Assembly: GCF_015999265.1 (NCBI RefSeq)
Contig: NZ_JAEAGR010000010.1
Span: 1-64,000 of the forward strand
Direction: 5' to 3'
Source: Mobilitalea sibirica
Lineage (GTDB): Bacteria; Bacillota; Clostridia; Lachnospirales; Lachnospiraceae
Length of the DNA: 64,000 bases
Shown one piece after another: positions 9,182 to 17,878 of the stretch (within the stretch, counting starts at the first letter, position 1; each line of letters starts with the position of its first letter). The translations under genes and the position numbers were made by a program. The notes under the pieces are model-generated. The model saw only the letters and a list, made by a program, of their open reading frames with translations, searched no databases and was not told the origin of the DNA.

Positions 9182-9784
9182 ATGTTTCGTATTATTTTAG
9201 CATCAGAATCCCCAAGACGTAAGGAGATAATGGAGACAATGGGAATACCCTTTGAAGCAATGGCATCCAATGTAGAGGAGGTCGTTAGGGAGACATTGCC
9301 GGAGGAGATGGTACAAGCTTTGGCAAAACTGAAATCCGTTAACATAGCAGAGAGGATAGGCCACTCTGATGAAGATAGTATAATTATCGGAGCTGACACA
9401 ATGGTATTCTATCAGGGACACGCTTTAGGTAAACCTAAGGATAGAGCAGATGCAATACGAATCTTGGAGATGATTGCTGATGACAGTCATGAGGTATATA
9501 CCGGCGTTTCTATTATAATAAGAAGAAAAGGGTACAAGGAAAGGATTATTTCTTTTGCTGTGTGTACGAAAGTGACGGTACAGCCTTTAACAAGGCAACA
9601 GATTGAGGATTATGTGGCAACCGGAGAACCGATGGATAAAGCAGGGGCATACGGAATCCAAGGTAGTTTCGGAATATTTATACAAGGGATAGAAGGAGAC
9701 TACTATAATGTGGTAGGGTTCCCTATTGCAAAGATATATGAAGAATTACTGCATTATGGCATTGATATAAAAAATATAAAATAA
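9182..9784 (+). CDS. maf: Maf family nucleoside triphosphate pyrophosphatase
   Basis: This 200-residue Maf/YhdE-type enzyme hydrolyses non-canonical or excess nucleoside triphosphates (dTTP/UTP or modified pyrimidines) and has been linked to arrest of septation. The N-terminal ASESPRRKEIM motif, IIIGADTMV in the middle, GKPKD and the C-terminal MDKAGAYGIQGSFGIFIQGIEGDYYNVVG are all present. AAGGAGAG lies before the ATG. It stands between argG and the GNAT-argJ pair. There is about 110 bases to the next gene, so it may or may not be in the same transcript. Confidence 0.9.
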   Translation: MFRIILASESPRRKEIMETMGIPFEAMASNVEEVVRETLPEEMVQALAKLKSVNIAERIGHSDEDSIIIGADTMVFYQGHALGKPKDRADAIRILEMIADDSHEVYTGVSIIIRRKGYKERIISFAVCTKVTVQPLTRQQIEDYVATGEPMDKAGAYGIQGSFGIFIQGIEGDYYNVVGFPIAKIYEELLHYGIDIKNIK

Positions 9785-9892
9785 GTATTGCATAAAATTT
9801 AGTTCAGATGTATAATTATAAATATTTTATTTTTGAGGGGAATATTAACTACAATTATGTTGAATCATCGAAATAAAAATTAGGGGGTATTT

Positions 9893-10321
9893 ATGATTAG
9901 ATTATTATGCATGAATGATTATAACCAGATGTATAAACTATGGAAGAAGTCCCCCGGAGTAGGATTAAGAAGCTTAGATGATTCAAGAGAAGGAATTGAG
10001 CGTTTTTTAAGGAGAAATCCCTCAACGAACTTTATTTCATGGGAGGACGGTCATATCGTTGGTGTAATATTAAGCGGTCATGATGGAAGACGAGGTTATA
10101 TTTATCATTTATGTGTGGAGGAATCTTATCGACGAAGATCCATAGGAAGAAAACTGGTAGAACATGTAATCATGGCGATGAGGAATGAGAAAATCAATAA
10201 ATTAGCTTTGGTAGCTTTTCATGATAACAGCCCTGCGAATAATTTCTGGAATAAAATGGGCTGGGAGATACGAAGAGATCTGAATTATTATACAATAAGT
10301 TTAAATGACAATAATCTATAA
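9893..10321 (+). CDS. GNAT family N-acetyltransferase coupled to argJ
   Basis: This is a 142-residue single-domain acetyltransferase. The acetyl-CoA-binding segment HLCVEESYRRRSIGRKLVEHV (with the RRRSIGRKL phosphate loop) and the C-terminal FHDNSPANNFWNKMGWE signature are clear. It resembles YpeA-like GNAT proteins. Its TAA overlaps the first in-frame ATG of the argJ frame (TAATG), and argJ starts 17 bases later. That tight link suggests a role in arginine synthesis, perhaps acetylating glutamate to prime the ArgJ cycle; this is inference. Its substrate could also be unrelated. GGGGG precedes the ATG. Confidence 0.8.
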   Translation: MIRLLCMNDYNQMYKLWKKSPGVGLRSLDDSREGIERFLRRNPSTNFISWEDGHIVGVILSGHDGRRGYIYHLCVEESYRRRSIGRKLVEHVIMAMRNEKINKLALVAFHDNSPANNFWNKMGWEIRRDLNYYTISLNDNNL

Positions 10322-10338
10322 TGACGGAGGGTAAATGT

Positions 10339-11559
10339 ATGAAGAAAATTGAAGGCGGCGTTACTGCCGCAAAAGGTTATAAGGCAGCCGGAATTTATGC
10401 AGGTATAAAGAAGAAGAGAAAAGATATGGCTTTGGTATATTCAACCGTGCCGGCTAAGGGTGCCGGTACATTTACCACAAATGTAGTGAAAGCAGCTCCT
10501 GTGAAATGGGATATGAAGATAACAAAAAAGAGCCCATATGTGCAAGCAGTTGTATTAAACAGCGGTGTAGCAAATGCATGTACCGGAGAAGAAGGTGAAA
10601 CCAATAATCTCTTAATGGCACAGGCAACAGCCGATGCACTGGATATATCCGTGGATGCTGTATATACCGCTTCCACCGGTGTCATCGGTAAGCAGTTGCC
10701 GATTGATATAATAAAAGAGGGAGTAAAGCTTCTGGCAGAGGATATGAAGGAGGATATCGACCATGGTACCCTTGCTGCCGAAGCAATTATGACAACCGAT
10801 ACTTATTCAAAGGAATGTGCTGTAAGATTTATGGTAGGAGGTAAAGAAGTTATCATCGGAGGAATGGCTAAGGGTTCCGGTATGATACACCCCAATATGG
10901 CTACGATGTTAGGTGTGGTAACAACAGATCTGGCAATTAGTAAGGAGCTTTTACAGGAAGCATTAAGTGAAGATGTGAAGCATACTTTCAATATGATAAG
11001 TGTAGACAGGGATACCTCAACGAATGATTCCTTATTGCTTCTCGCCAATGGATTAGCCGGTAATGATGAAATCAAGGAAAAAAATGAAGATTATAAAGCC
11101 TTTTGTGAAGCTCTAAATTACGTTACAACTGACCTGTCTAAGAAGATGGCAGCAGACGGAGAGGGAGCAACCAAATTACTGGAGGTTCAGGTAATAGGTG
11201 CGAAAATAAAAGACGATGCGATATTAATCAGCAAATCCATTATAACCTCTAATCTGGTGAAAACCGCTGTATTTGGAAACGATGCGAATTGGGGTCGTAT
11301 CTTATGTGCCATGGGTTACGCCGGAGTAGATTTTGATCCGGATATCGTGGATCTTTATATTGAAAGTATCGACGGGAAATTAAAGTTGGTAGAGAACGGG
11401 ATGGCAACGAACTATAGTGAAGAAACAGCGACTCGTATACTTTCTGCAAAAGAAGTGAAAGCCTGCGCTGATTTAAAAATGGGAACCGAGTCCGCTACAG
11501 CCTGGGGCTGTGATTTCTCCTATGATTATGTCAAGATTAACGCAGATTATCGTTCTTAG
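10339..11559 (+). CDS. argJ: Glutamate N-acetyltransferase / amino-acid acetyltransferase
   Basis: This 406-residue ArgJ transfers acetyl from N-acetylornithine to glutamate. If bifunctional, it also makes N-acetylglutamate from acetyl-CoA. The precursor cleaves itself inside MATML, leaving Thr189 as the new N-terminus and nucleophile; the GMIHPNMATML context is perfect. AVVLNSGVANACTG and FGNDANWGRI are further family signatures. I chose ATG 10339 because GGAGG stands eight bases before it. An upstream ATG at 10321 overlaps the stop of the GNAT gene. No argC was found in the window, although argC usually precedes argJ. Confidence 0.96.
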   Translation: MKKIEGGVTAAKGYKAAGIYAGIKKKRKDMALVYSTVPAKGAGTFTTNVVKAAPVKWDMKITKKSPYVQAVVLNSGVANACTGEEGETNNLLMAQATADALDISVDAVYTASTGVIGKQLPIDIIKEGVKLLAEDMKEDIDHGTLAAEAIMTTDTYSKECAVRFMVGGKEVIIGGMAKGSGMIHPNMATMLGVVTTDLAISKELLQEALSEDVKHTFNMISVDRDTSTNDSLLLLANGLAGNDEIKEKNEDYKAFCEALNYVTTDLSKKMAADGEGATKLLEVQVIGAKIKDDAILISKSIITSNLVKTAVFGNDANWGRILCAMGYAGVDFDPDIVDLYIESIDGKLKLVENGMATNYSEETATRILSAKEVKACADLKMGTESATAWGCDFSYDYVKINADYRS

Positions 11560-11689
11560 GGAATAAGATACTAAGTTTATAAAGATAAGAAAATTGAATT
11601 ATGGGTAACTGCTATTAATAATAAAAAGTATATTTCTTTATATATTATATTTTTAAATGTTGAAATAAAAGTGCTATACACAGCGTTGG

Positions 11690-11925
11690 GGTTTCCAAGG
11701 GTATTTACTGAAAAGTTTTGAACTGTAACAAAAGATGTAATACTTTCGGAAATTCGAAAAGAAAACAAAGGGGAAATTCGCCATGGAAGGCGAATTTAGG
11801 CACCTTCACCATGGAGGGTGATAGGAGTTGACCCGTAGATTGATATATCTAAAAGGAATTTCCGAATAAGTATTACTTAACGACGTTAGTGATTCAAAGA
11901 ATGTCAGTAAGTACCCTTGGAAACC
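11690..11925. repeat. 236-bp inverted-repeat element (MITE-like or structured RNA) between argJ and argB
   Basis: Arms of 22 bases with one mismatch bound the element: 11690-11711 begins GGTTTCCAAGGGTA and 11904-11925 ends TACCCTTGGAAACC. Inside, GTAATACTT..TCGGAAATTC near 11735-11757 pairs with the reverse complement of GGAATTTCCGAATAAGTATTAC near 11858, with a short gap. In the centre is a perfect 9-bp hairpin, AAATTCGCC/GGCGAATTT (11774-11797), then a smaller hairpin TCACC/GGTGA (11806-11821). The whole can fold into one branched structure. It could be a non-autonomous transposon or a cis-acting leader RNA for argB. There is no ORF in it. Confidence 0.7.
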
Positions 11926-11974
11926 GTAAACATGATTTTGAAGATATTACATAACTCGAAAGGAAATTAAAACA

Positions 11975-12874
11975 ATGGAATACATGGATCAAATACTTCT
12001 GAAAGCGCAGACACTAATTGAGGCGCTTCCTTATATTCAAAAATTCAACAATAAAAAAGTGGTAGTAAAGTATGGCGGCAGTGCTATGCTGGATGAGAAT
12101 CTACAGTCCAATGTAATAAAGGATGTAGCATTACTGAAGCTGGTTGGTATGAGACCGATTATTGTTCACGGCGGCGGTAAGGAGATAACGAAATGGCTGA
12201 ACCTGCTGGGTCATGAATCCCGCTTTGTTGAAGGCCTTAGGGTTACGGATGAGCAGACCATGGAAGTGGCTGAAATGGTTCTTGGGAAAGTGAATAAAAA
12301 TCTGGTTCAGAGGGTTGAAAAGCTGGGTGTAAAAGCCGTTGGTATCAGCGGTAAGGACGGGGCAACTCTAAAGGTAGAGAGAAGAACTGTGAACGGTCAG
12401 GATATCGGATTTGTCGGAAATATAAAAGAAGTGAATGTGGATTTGATTAATACATTAATAGAAAATGATTTTGTTCCGGTAATTGCACCAATCGGCTTGG
12501 ATGATGATTATCAAAATTATAATATCAATGCCGATGATGCTGCTTGTGCGGTAGCAACAGCAATCGGTGCTGAAAAGCTGGTGTTCTTAACGGATATCGA
12601 AGGTGTTTATGCAGATCCGAAAGACAAGGACAGCTTAATATCTGTACTTACGTTAGAAAAAGCAGATGAGCTTTTAGACAGTGGTTACATCGGCGGCGGA
12701 ATGCTACCCAAATTAAAGAACTGCATTGATGCTGTCAGAAACGGTGTATCCAGAGTACATATTCTGGACGGAAGAATGGAACATTGTCTGTTGCTTGAAT
12801 TCTTTACCAATCGTGGTATTGGTACGGCAATCATAGATAAAGAAAGCATCTTTGATAATGAGAAAGTAAATTAA
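11975..12874 (+). CDS. argB: Acetylglutamate kinase
   Basis: This 299-residue enzyme phosphorylates N-acetylglutamate, the second step of arginine synthesis. KYGGSAM at 32-38, HGGGKEI near 66, and the C-terminal [13 protein letters not shown] and [27 protein letters not shown] are classic amino-acid-kinase features. The roughly 22-residue N-terminal extension ([24 protein letters not shown]) resembles the helix found in arginine-sensitive hexameric NAGKs, so feedback inhibition by arginine is likely but inferred. The ribosome site is modest (AAAGGA). argB is separated from argJ by the inverted-repeat element. Confidence 0.97.
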   Translation: MEYMDQILLKAQTLIEALPYIQKFNNKKVVVKYGGSAMLDENLQSNVIKDVALLKLVGMRPIIVHGGGKEITKWLNLLGHESRFVEGLRVTDEQTMEVAEMVLGKVNKNLVQRVEKLGVKAVGISGKDGATLKVERRTVNGQDIGFVGNIKEVNVDLINTLIENDFVPVIAPIGLDDDYQNYNINADDAACAVATAIGAEKLVFLTDIEGVYADPKDKDSLISVLTLEKADELLDSGYIGGGMLPKLKNCIDAVRNGVSRVHILDGRMEHCLLLEFFTNRGIGTAIIDKESIFDNEKVN

Positions 12875-12917
12875 ACAGGTCAATCAATTACAATGGCAAC
12901 CGGAAGGAGGAAGATAA

Positions 12918-14120
12918 ATGGAACAGGTTATGAAGGCTAAGAACTATATGGAAGAAGCGGATCAAATATTAATGCATACTTACAGCCGTTTTCAGATAGT
13001 TTTGGATAAGGGTGAAGGTGTATATTTATATGATATGGAAGGAAAGAAATATCTTGATTTTGCAGCAGGAATTGCTGTTTTTGCCCTTGGATATGGAAAC
13101 CAACAATATAATGATGCGTTAAAACTACAAATTGATAAATTGCTGCATACATCCAATTTATACTATAATGTACCCATGATTGAGGCTGCTAAGAAGTTCG
13201 TGAAAGCGTCTGGTATGGACCGGGTGTTTTTTACCAACAGCGGAACGGAAGCAATTGAAGGAGCCATAAAGCTTGCAAGGAAATATTACTATAAGAAAAA
13301 GGGAGACGCAGGCAGTGAAATTATCTCCATGAACCATTCCTTCCATGGTAGAAGTATGGGAGCTTTGAGTATTACCGGGACGAAAAAATATCGTGAAGCC
13401 TTTGAACCGTTAATTGGAGGTGTAGCTTTTGCCGAGTATAATGATTTGGAGAGTGTAAAAGCTCAGATCAAAGAAAATACCTGTGCGATCATTATGGAAC
13501 CGGTACAGGGAGAAGGCGGAATCTATCCGGCAGAACAGGCATTTATTGAGGGGGTAAGAAAGCTTTGTGATGACAATGATATTCTCTTGATATTTGATGA
13601 GATTCAATGTGGAATGGGTAGAACCGGTGAAATGTTTGCATATCAAAAATACGGTGTAAAGCCGGATATTATAACAAGTGCGAAGGCTCTGGGATGCGGA
13701 GTACCAGTCGGAGCTTTTGCAGCAACACAAAAGGTGGCTAAAGCTTTTGAACCGGGTGATCATGGTACTACCTACGGCGGAAATCCTTTTGCAACGGCAG
13801 CAGTCAGCAAGGTCTTTGATATATTTGATAGTGAAAAGCTTCTGGAACATGTGAATGAGGTTGCTCCTTATCTTTATGAAAAGCTGGAGGAATTAGTCGA
13901 TAAATACGATATCATAAAGGAGCATCGTGGAATTGGACTAATGCAGGGCTTAGAATTTACGATTCCAGTAAAGGATATCATATTAAAGGCAGTGGATGCC
14001 GGTCTTATCATCATCTCAGCAGGTGCCAATATCATTCGATTTGTACCGGCCTTAATTATTGAAAAAAGTCATGTGGATGAGATGGTAGAGATTTTAGATG
14101 GAGTACTAAAAAGTATATAA
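12918..14120 (+). CDS. argD: Acetylornithine aminotransferase
   Basis: This 400-residue class III PLP aminotransferase converts N-acetylglutamate semialdehyde to N-acetylornithine with glutamate as donor. The PLP lysine is Lys256 in TSAKALGCG. Asp227 in IFDEIQCGMGRTG contacts the cofactor ring, and NSGTEAIEGAIKLAR binds the phosphate. Length is typical. AAGGAGGAAG precedes the ATG. It follows argB by 43 bases and surely shares its transcript. Succinyl-ornithine or GABA aminotransferase activity is possible, but the arg context decides. Confidence 0.95.
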   Translation: MEQVMKAKNYMEEADQILMHTYSRFQIVLDKGEGVYLYDMEGKKYLDFAAGIAVFALGYGNQQYNDALKLQIDKLLHTSNLYYNVPMIEAAKKFVKASGMDRVFFTNSGTEAIEGAIKLARKYYYKKKGDAGSEIISMNHSFHGRSMGALSITGTKKYREAFEPLIGGVAFAEYNDLESVKAQIKENTCAIIMEPVQGEGGIYPAEQAFIEGVRKLCDDNDILLIFDEIQCGMGRTGEMFAYQKYGVKPDIITSAKALGCGVPVGAFAATQKVAKAFEPGDHGTTYGGNPFATAAVSKVFDIFDSEKLLEHVNEVAPYLYEKLEELVDKYDIIKEHRGIGLMQGLEFTIPVKDIILKAVDAGLIIISAGANIIRFVPALIIEKSHVDEMVEILDGVLKSI

Positions 14121-14129
14121 GTTTTATTT

Positions 14130-14217
14130 AGGCATTACCCCCGTATTGGAAACGCAAACAGGGTCAGGTGAAACTGTGTGGTTTCAGTAGGATTTCCTAT
14201 AAGGCGGAGGTAATGCT
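14130..14217 (+). ncRNA. Structured element after argD (unidentified RNA motif or terminator)
   Basis: An extended three-part hairpin is visible. The outer stem is GCATTACC (14132-14139) with GGTAATGC (14209-14216), extended inward by CCG/CGG. A middle stem is GGAAA (14148-14152) with TTTCC (14193-14197). An inner stem is TGAAAC/GTTTCA around 14169-14186. Conserved-looking purine-rich internal loops (CGCAAACAGGGTCAG) recall riboswitch-type motifs, but I could not match it to a known class. It lies 9 bases after argD and about 115 bases before a transporter gene, so it might control that gene or end the arg transcript. A T-rich tract follows. Confidence 0.5.
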
Positions 14218-14333
14218 TATTTTATATTTATAACTTCTACTTATTAATTCAATATAGCTTTTTATGTTTGCGGTGAGTTTTTGCATAGAGAAAAAAGAAA
14301 CTGGAAATGTTAAGAAGGTACTTTTACAAATCA

Positions 14334-14791
14334 TGCAGAAAGGTTTGGTTTCATCTATGTGGGGTATCATTATCGCAATCATTTCCGGAAGTTTAATGAG
14401 CGTTCAAGGTGTTTTAAATACAGGAGTAACAAAACAAACCGGAATCTGGGTTTCTGCCAGTTTCGTTCAGTTTACTGCTTTGTTGGTCTGTCTGGGGGCT
14501 TGGGTAACAACCGGTAGACAAAGTAATTTTGCAGATCTTTTTAAAATTGATAATAAATTTATGCTTTTGGGAGGTGTATTGGGGGCGTTTATTACTTATA
14601 CAGTTATCAAGAGTGTAGGTTCCCTTGGACCGGCAAGAGCCAACATGTTCATAATCACAGCTCAGATGGTGGTAGCATATCTGATTGAGTTATTTGGTAT
14701 CTTCGGTTCGGAAAAGGTGGATTTTGAATGGCATAAGCTGATAGGGATTGTATTGATATTAGGTGGAATTGTCACTTTCAAATGGAAGTAA
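14334..14791 (+). CDS. DMT-superfamily transporter of the YdcZ/DUF606 type
   Basis: This is a five-helix membrane protein of about 145-152 residues. The opening WGIIIAIISGSLMSVQGVLNT, a TALLVCLGAWV helix, LLGGVLGAFITYTVIKSVGSLGPARA and the C-terminal LIGIVLILGGIVTFKWK are typical of DUF606. Many such proteins act as pairs or dimers; the substrate is unknown. Start choice is uncertain: an open frame extends up to 14264, but family alignment favours ATG 14334 or ATG 14357. The structured element ending at 14217 lies upstream. Confidence 0.75.
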
Positions 14792-15000
14792 GCCATAATA
14801 AAATATTTACCAACTTTTGAAATACCTATTGTAAATAGAGAACAGATTATGTAAAATAGGATTAACTTAATCATAAAAGTATAGAGGGTACTTTTAAGTC
14901 TTCTTTTATATTCACGAAAATTCTAATATTATGAACCGGAGCTACTCAGTTTTACATTGTAGTACAATTTTTGTGGATAATGAAATAATGTTAAAGGAAG

Positions 15001-15693
15001 ATGATGATTATGAAACGAAAAATTATTCTAATGAGCATTATCTGCTGTTTTTTTATAGTGGCAGGTTTATGCTATAGTTGTAATTATGCAAAACCTGATC
15101 ATGTAAAACCAATTCTTCTTACTACCTTAGAGGATGGTGAAGATGGAAACGAAAGTAATACATCCCATAATCGAAAGGATGTTAATTTAGACCGGCAAAA
15201 TGAGATAACGAAAATGCCTAGTCTTGAAGAGACGATAGATATTTATGTCCATGTATGTGGTGCGGTAGTTAATCCGGGGGTTTACAGGGCTAAATCGGGG
15301 GACAGGCTGGTAGATCTAATCGAACTGGCCGGAGGTTTGACTGAGAAAGCGGACGATGCTTATGTCAATCAGGCACAGGAAGTAAAGGATGGCCAGCGAT
15401 TTTATCTTCCTACAAAGGAAGAACTAATAGAACTTAAAATCGGAGAATATATCAAAGGCCAAGGAGAAACAGTAGCAGAACAGGGATCAACAGAAACTTT
15501 ATTAATAAACATTAACAAAGCAACCGTAGATGAATTTATGCGCCTGCCTGGTATTGGTCAATCGAAAGCAGATAGCATTATAGATTATCGTAATAAGAAC
15601 GGAGATTTTAATTCCATTGAAGATATAATGAAGATACCCGGTATCAAGGAAGGATTGTATCAACAAATATCCTCTTATATTACCGTAAATTAA
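15001..15693 (+). CDS. comEA: ComEA-like DNA-binding competence protein
   Basis: This is a 230-residue protein with an N-terminal signal anchor (about residues 6-26, ending near a CYSCNYAKPD run). A SLBB domain (about 79-140, beginning IYVHVCGAVVNPGVY) follows, then a C-terminal tandem helix-hairpin-helix (about 163-230: NINKATVDEFMRLPGIGQSKADSIIDYRN, then IEDIMKIPGIKEGLY). ComEA binds double-stranded DNA outside the membrane and passes it to the ComEC channel, encoded 3.6 kb downstream on the same strand. AAAGGAAG stands before the ATG. Between them lie a two-component system and a GerMN protein. Confidence 0.92.
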   Translation: MMIMKRKIILMSIICCFFIVAGLCYSCNYAKPDHVKPILLTTLEDGEDGNESNTSHNRKDVNLDRQNEITKMPSLEETIDIYVHVCGAVVNPGVYRAKSGDRLVDLIELAGGLTEKADDAYVNQAQEVKDGQRFYLPTKEELIELKIGEYIKGQGETVAEQGSTETLLININKATVDEFMRLPGIGQSKADSIIDYRNKNGDFNSIEDIMKIPGIKEGLYQQISSYITVN

Positions 15694-15726
15694 TCTGGAA
15701 TATATATTATACAAAAATGAGGTGAA

Positions 15727-16425
15727 ATGATGGCTAAGAGAGTACTGGTGGTAGATGATGAAAAGTTAATCGTGAAAGGAATACGCTTCAGCCTTGAACA
15801 GGACGGTATGGAAGTGGATTGTGCTTATGATGGAGAAGAAGCACTAGAAGCGGCGAAGCAAAAGGAATACGACATCGTGCTTTTGGATGTAATGCTTCCT
15901 AAGTTATCCGGTTTTGAGGTATGCCAACAGATCAGGGAATTTTCTTCCATGCCCATAATTATGCTTACAGCTAAGGGTGATGATATGGATAAGATATTAG
16001 GTTTGGAATATGGAGCAGATGATTATATCACCAAGCCTTTTAATATATTGGAGGTAAAGGCAAGAATTAAGGCTATCATGCGCCGCAGTGGTAAAAATCA
16101 CACTGCTAATGAAGAGAATAAGACAGTATCTTTCGGTGATATGAAGATAGACTGTGATAACAGAAGAGTTTATATTGGCGGTAAAGAGGTTAATCTCACT
16201 GCGAAAGAATTTGATCTGCTTGAGTTGTTAGTGTTTAATCCGAATAAGGTTTATAGTCGTGAAAATCTGCTGAACATTGTTTGGGGATATGATTATCCCG
16301 GAGATGTAAGAACCGTGGATGTTCACATCAGAAGACTGCGTGAAAAAATAGAAAACAATCCAAGCGAACCAAAATATATACATACAAAATGGGGTGTTGG
16401 CTATTTTTTCCAGGATCAAGGCTAA
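15727..16425 (+). CDS. OmpR/PhoB-family response regulator
   Basis: This is a 232-residue regulator. The receiver domain (about 4-118) has the acidic pair at VVDDE, the phospho-acceptor Asp54 in LLDVMLPK, and Lys in ITKPFN. The C-terminal winged helix (about 130-230) has LTAKEFDLLELLVFNPNKVYSRENLLNIVWGY and the recognition helix VRTVDVHIRRLREKIE. It overlaps the histidine kinase gene by up to 32 bases, so the two form a cognate pair. Target genes cannot be named from sequence. GAGGTGA precedes the ATG. Confidence 0.95.
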   Translation: MMAKRVLVVDDEKLIVKGIRFSLEQDGMEVDCAYDGEEALEAAKQKEYDIVLLDVMLPKLSGFEVCQQIREFSSMPIIMLTAKGDDMDKILGLEYGADDYITKPFNILEVKARIKAIMRRSGKNHTANEENKTVSFGDMKIDCDNRRVYIGGKEVNLTAKEFDLLELLVFNPNKVYSRENLLNIVWGYDYPGDVRTVDVHIRRLREKIENNPSEPKYIHTKWGVGYFFQDQG

Positions 16426-17851
16426 TCTAAGATTTCTAAATAGTATGAGGATGCACATGTTACTTATATTTATAGTAGTAGGTGTAGTTCCTCTTTCTAT
16501 TTTTTCCTATGTGATTTTGAGTACGTATGAGAATAAGGCAGTTAACAATAAAAGACTTGAACTTCAAGGTCAGGGGAATATCCTGTCTAATATCATTTTT
16601 CCTACAGGGTATTTAACCACCTCAGAAGTGAATGCAACAGATCATTCGAGAATTGATGATGAAGTTAATAGACTTGCAGAGATTTATAATGGACGTATCA
16701 TAATTGTAAATAATAATTTAAACATTGTAAAAGATACCTATGGATTTGATGAAGGGAAATATCTTATTTCAGAAGAAGTGATTCGGTGCTTAAACGGTTC
16801 CAAGCCCTGGTTCCATGATCGAAAGAGTAACTACATTAAATTAACATATCCAATCACCAATAATAACACCAAGGAAATCGTTGGTGCTATTGTTATGAAC
16901 TTTTCTACCAGAGAAATTCAGACTGTCAGATTAAGTCTTGAACAACGTGCAGTAATGTTTGCGTTGACTCTAGCAATATTAATTATTGTCTTTGCGATCT
17001 ATTTCTCCAGGAAATTAACAAAACCATTAACCAGCGTTGTGAATTCCATTGACCGCCTAACAGAAGGTTATCTGGAAGAGGAAGTCTCAATTAAGGGTTT
17101 TTATGAAATTGAGAAGATATCGGATTCCTTTAATCATATGATTTCCCGTATGCAAAAGCTGGAGAGCTCCAGGCAGGAATTTGTTTCGAATGTATCCCAT
17201 GAACTGAAAACGCCAATCACCTCGATTAAGGTATTGGCAGACTCACTTCTAATGCAGGAGGATACGCCGGTGGAATTATATCGAGAATTCCTTGTGGACA
17301 TTACGGATGAGATTGAACGAGAGAATAAAATTATCAATGACTTACTCAGCTTGGTAAAGCTTGACAAAACCGCCGGTGATATGAATATATCCAGCATCAA
17401 TATTAATGAATTGTTGGAGCAGATATTAAAACGTCTAAGACCGATTGCCAAAAATCGAAACATTGAAATGATATACGAAAGCTTCAGACCGGTAATTGCA
17501 GATATTGATGAGGTGAAATTATCCTTAGCGATATCAAATCTCATTGAAAATGCAATTAAATACAATATAGAGGATGGTTGGATTCGTGTTTCTCTAAATG
17601 CAGATCACAAATATTTCTTTATTAAAGTATCGGATTCCGGTATCGGTATTCCTGAAGATGCACAGGATTATATCTTTGAGAGATTTTATCGTGTGGATAA
17701 AGCAAGATCCAGAGAATCCGGAGGTACCGGACTTGGTCTTGCTATTACTAAGAACGTAATACAGATGCATAGAGGAGCGATAAAGGTTTACAGTAAGGAA
17801 GGGGAAGGGACCACATTTAATGTCCGAATACCTTTAAACTATATTGTATAG
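16394..17851 (+). CDS. Membrane sensor histidine kinase
   Basis: This is a 485-residue kinase if translation starts at GTG 16394. Helix 1 is at about 20-42 and an extracytoplasmic sensor of about 140 residues follows (PAS/Cache-like in size). Helix 2 is at about 185-205, then a HAMP linker (SRKLTKPLTSVVNSIDRLTEG). His269 lies in the H-box NVSHELKTPITS, and the N-, G1- and G2-boxes are NLIENAIKYN, DSGIGIP and GGTGLGLAI. The start is uncertain: ATG 16445 would remove 17 residues, and neither site has a strong ribosome signal, fitting coupled translation with the upstream regulator gene. Confidence 0.93.
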   Translation: MLAIFSRIKANLRFLNSMRMHMLLIFIVVGVVPLSIFSYVILSTYENKAVNNKRLELQGQGNILSNIIFPTGYLTTSEVNATDHSRIDDEVNRLAEIYNGRIIIVNNNLNIVKDTYGFDEGKYLISEEVIRCLNGSKPWFHDRKSNYIKLTYPITNNNTKEIVGAIVMNFSTREIQTVRLSLEQRAVMFALTLAILIIVFAIYFSRKLTKPLTSVVNSIDRLTEGYLEEEVSIKGFYEIEKISDSFNHMISRMQKLESSRQEFVSNVSHELKTPITSIKVLADSLLMQEDTPVELYREFLVDITDEIERENKIINDLLSLVKLDKTAGDMNISSININELLEQILKRLRPIAKNRNIEMIYESFRPVIADIDEVKLSLAISNLIENAIKYNIEDGWIRVSLNADHKYFFIKVSDSGIGIPEDAQDYIFERFYRVDKARSRESGGTGLGLAITKNVIQMHRGAIKVYSKEGEGTTFNVRIPLNYIV

Positions 17852-17878
17852 ACTCAGTTGGAAATGGAGTAGTTAAAG

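Noticed and set aside
14130-14217. c-di-GMP-I riboswitch
   Set aside because: The GCGCAAAGCC-type and GNRA tetraloop-receptor parts are not present; only a loose likeness (AACGCAAACAGGG) exists.
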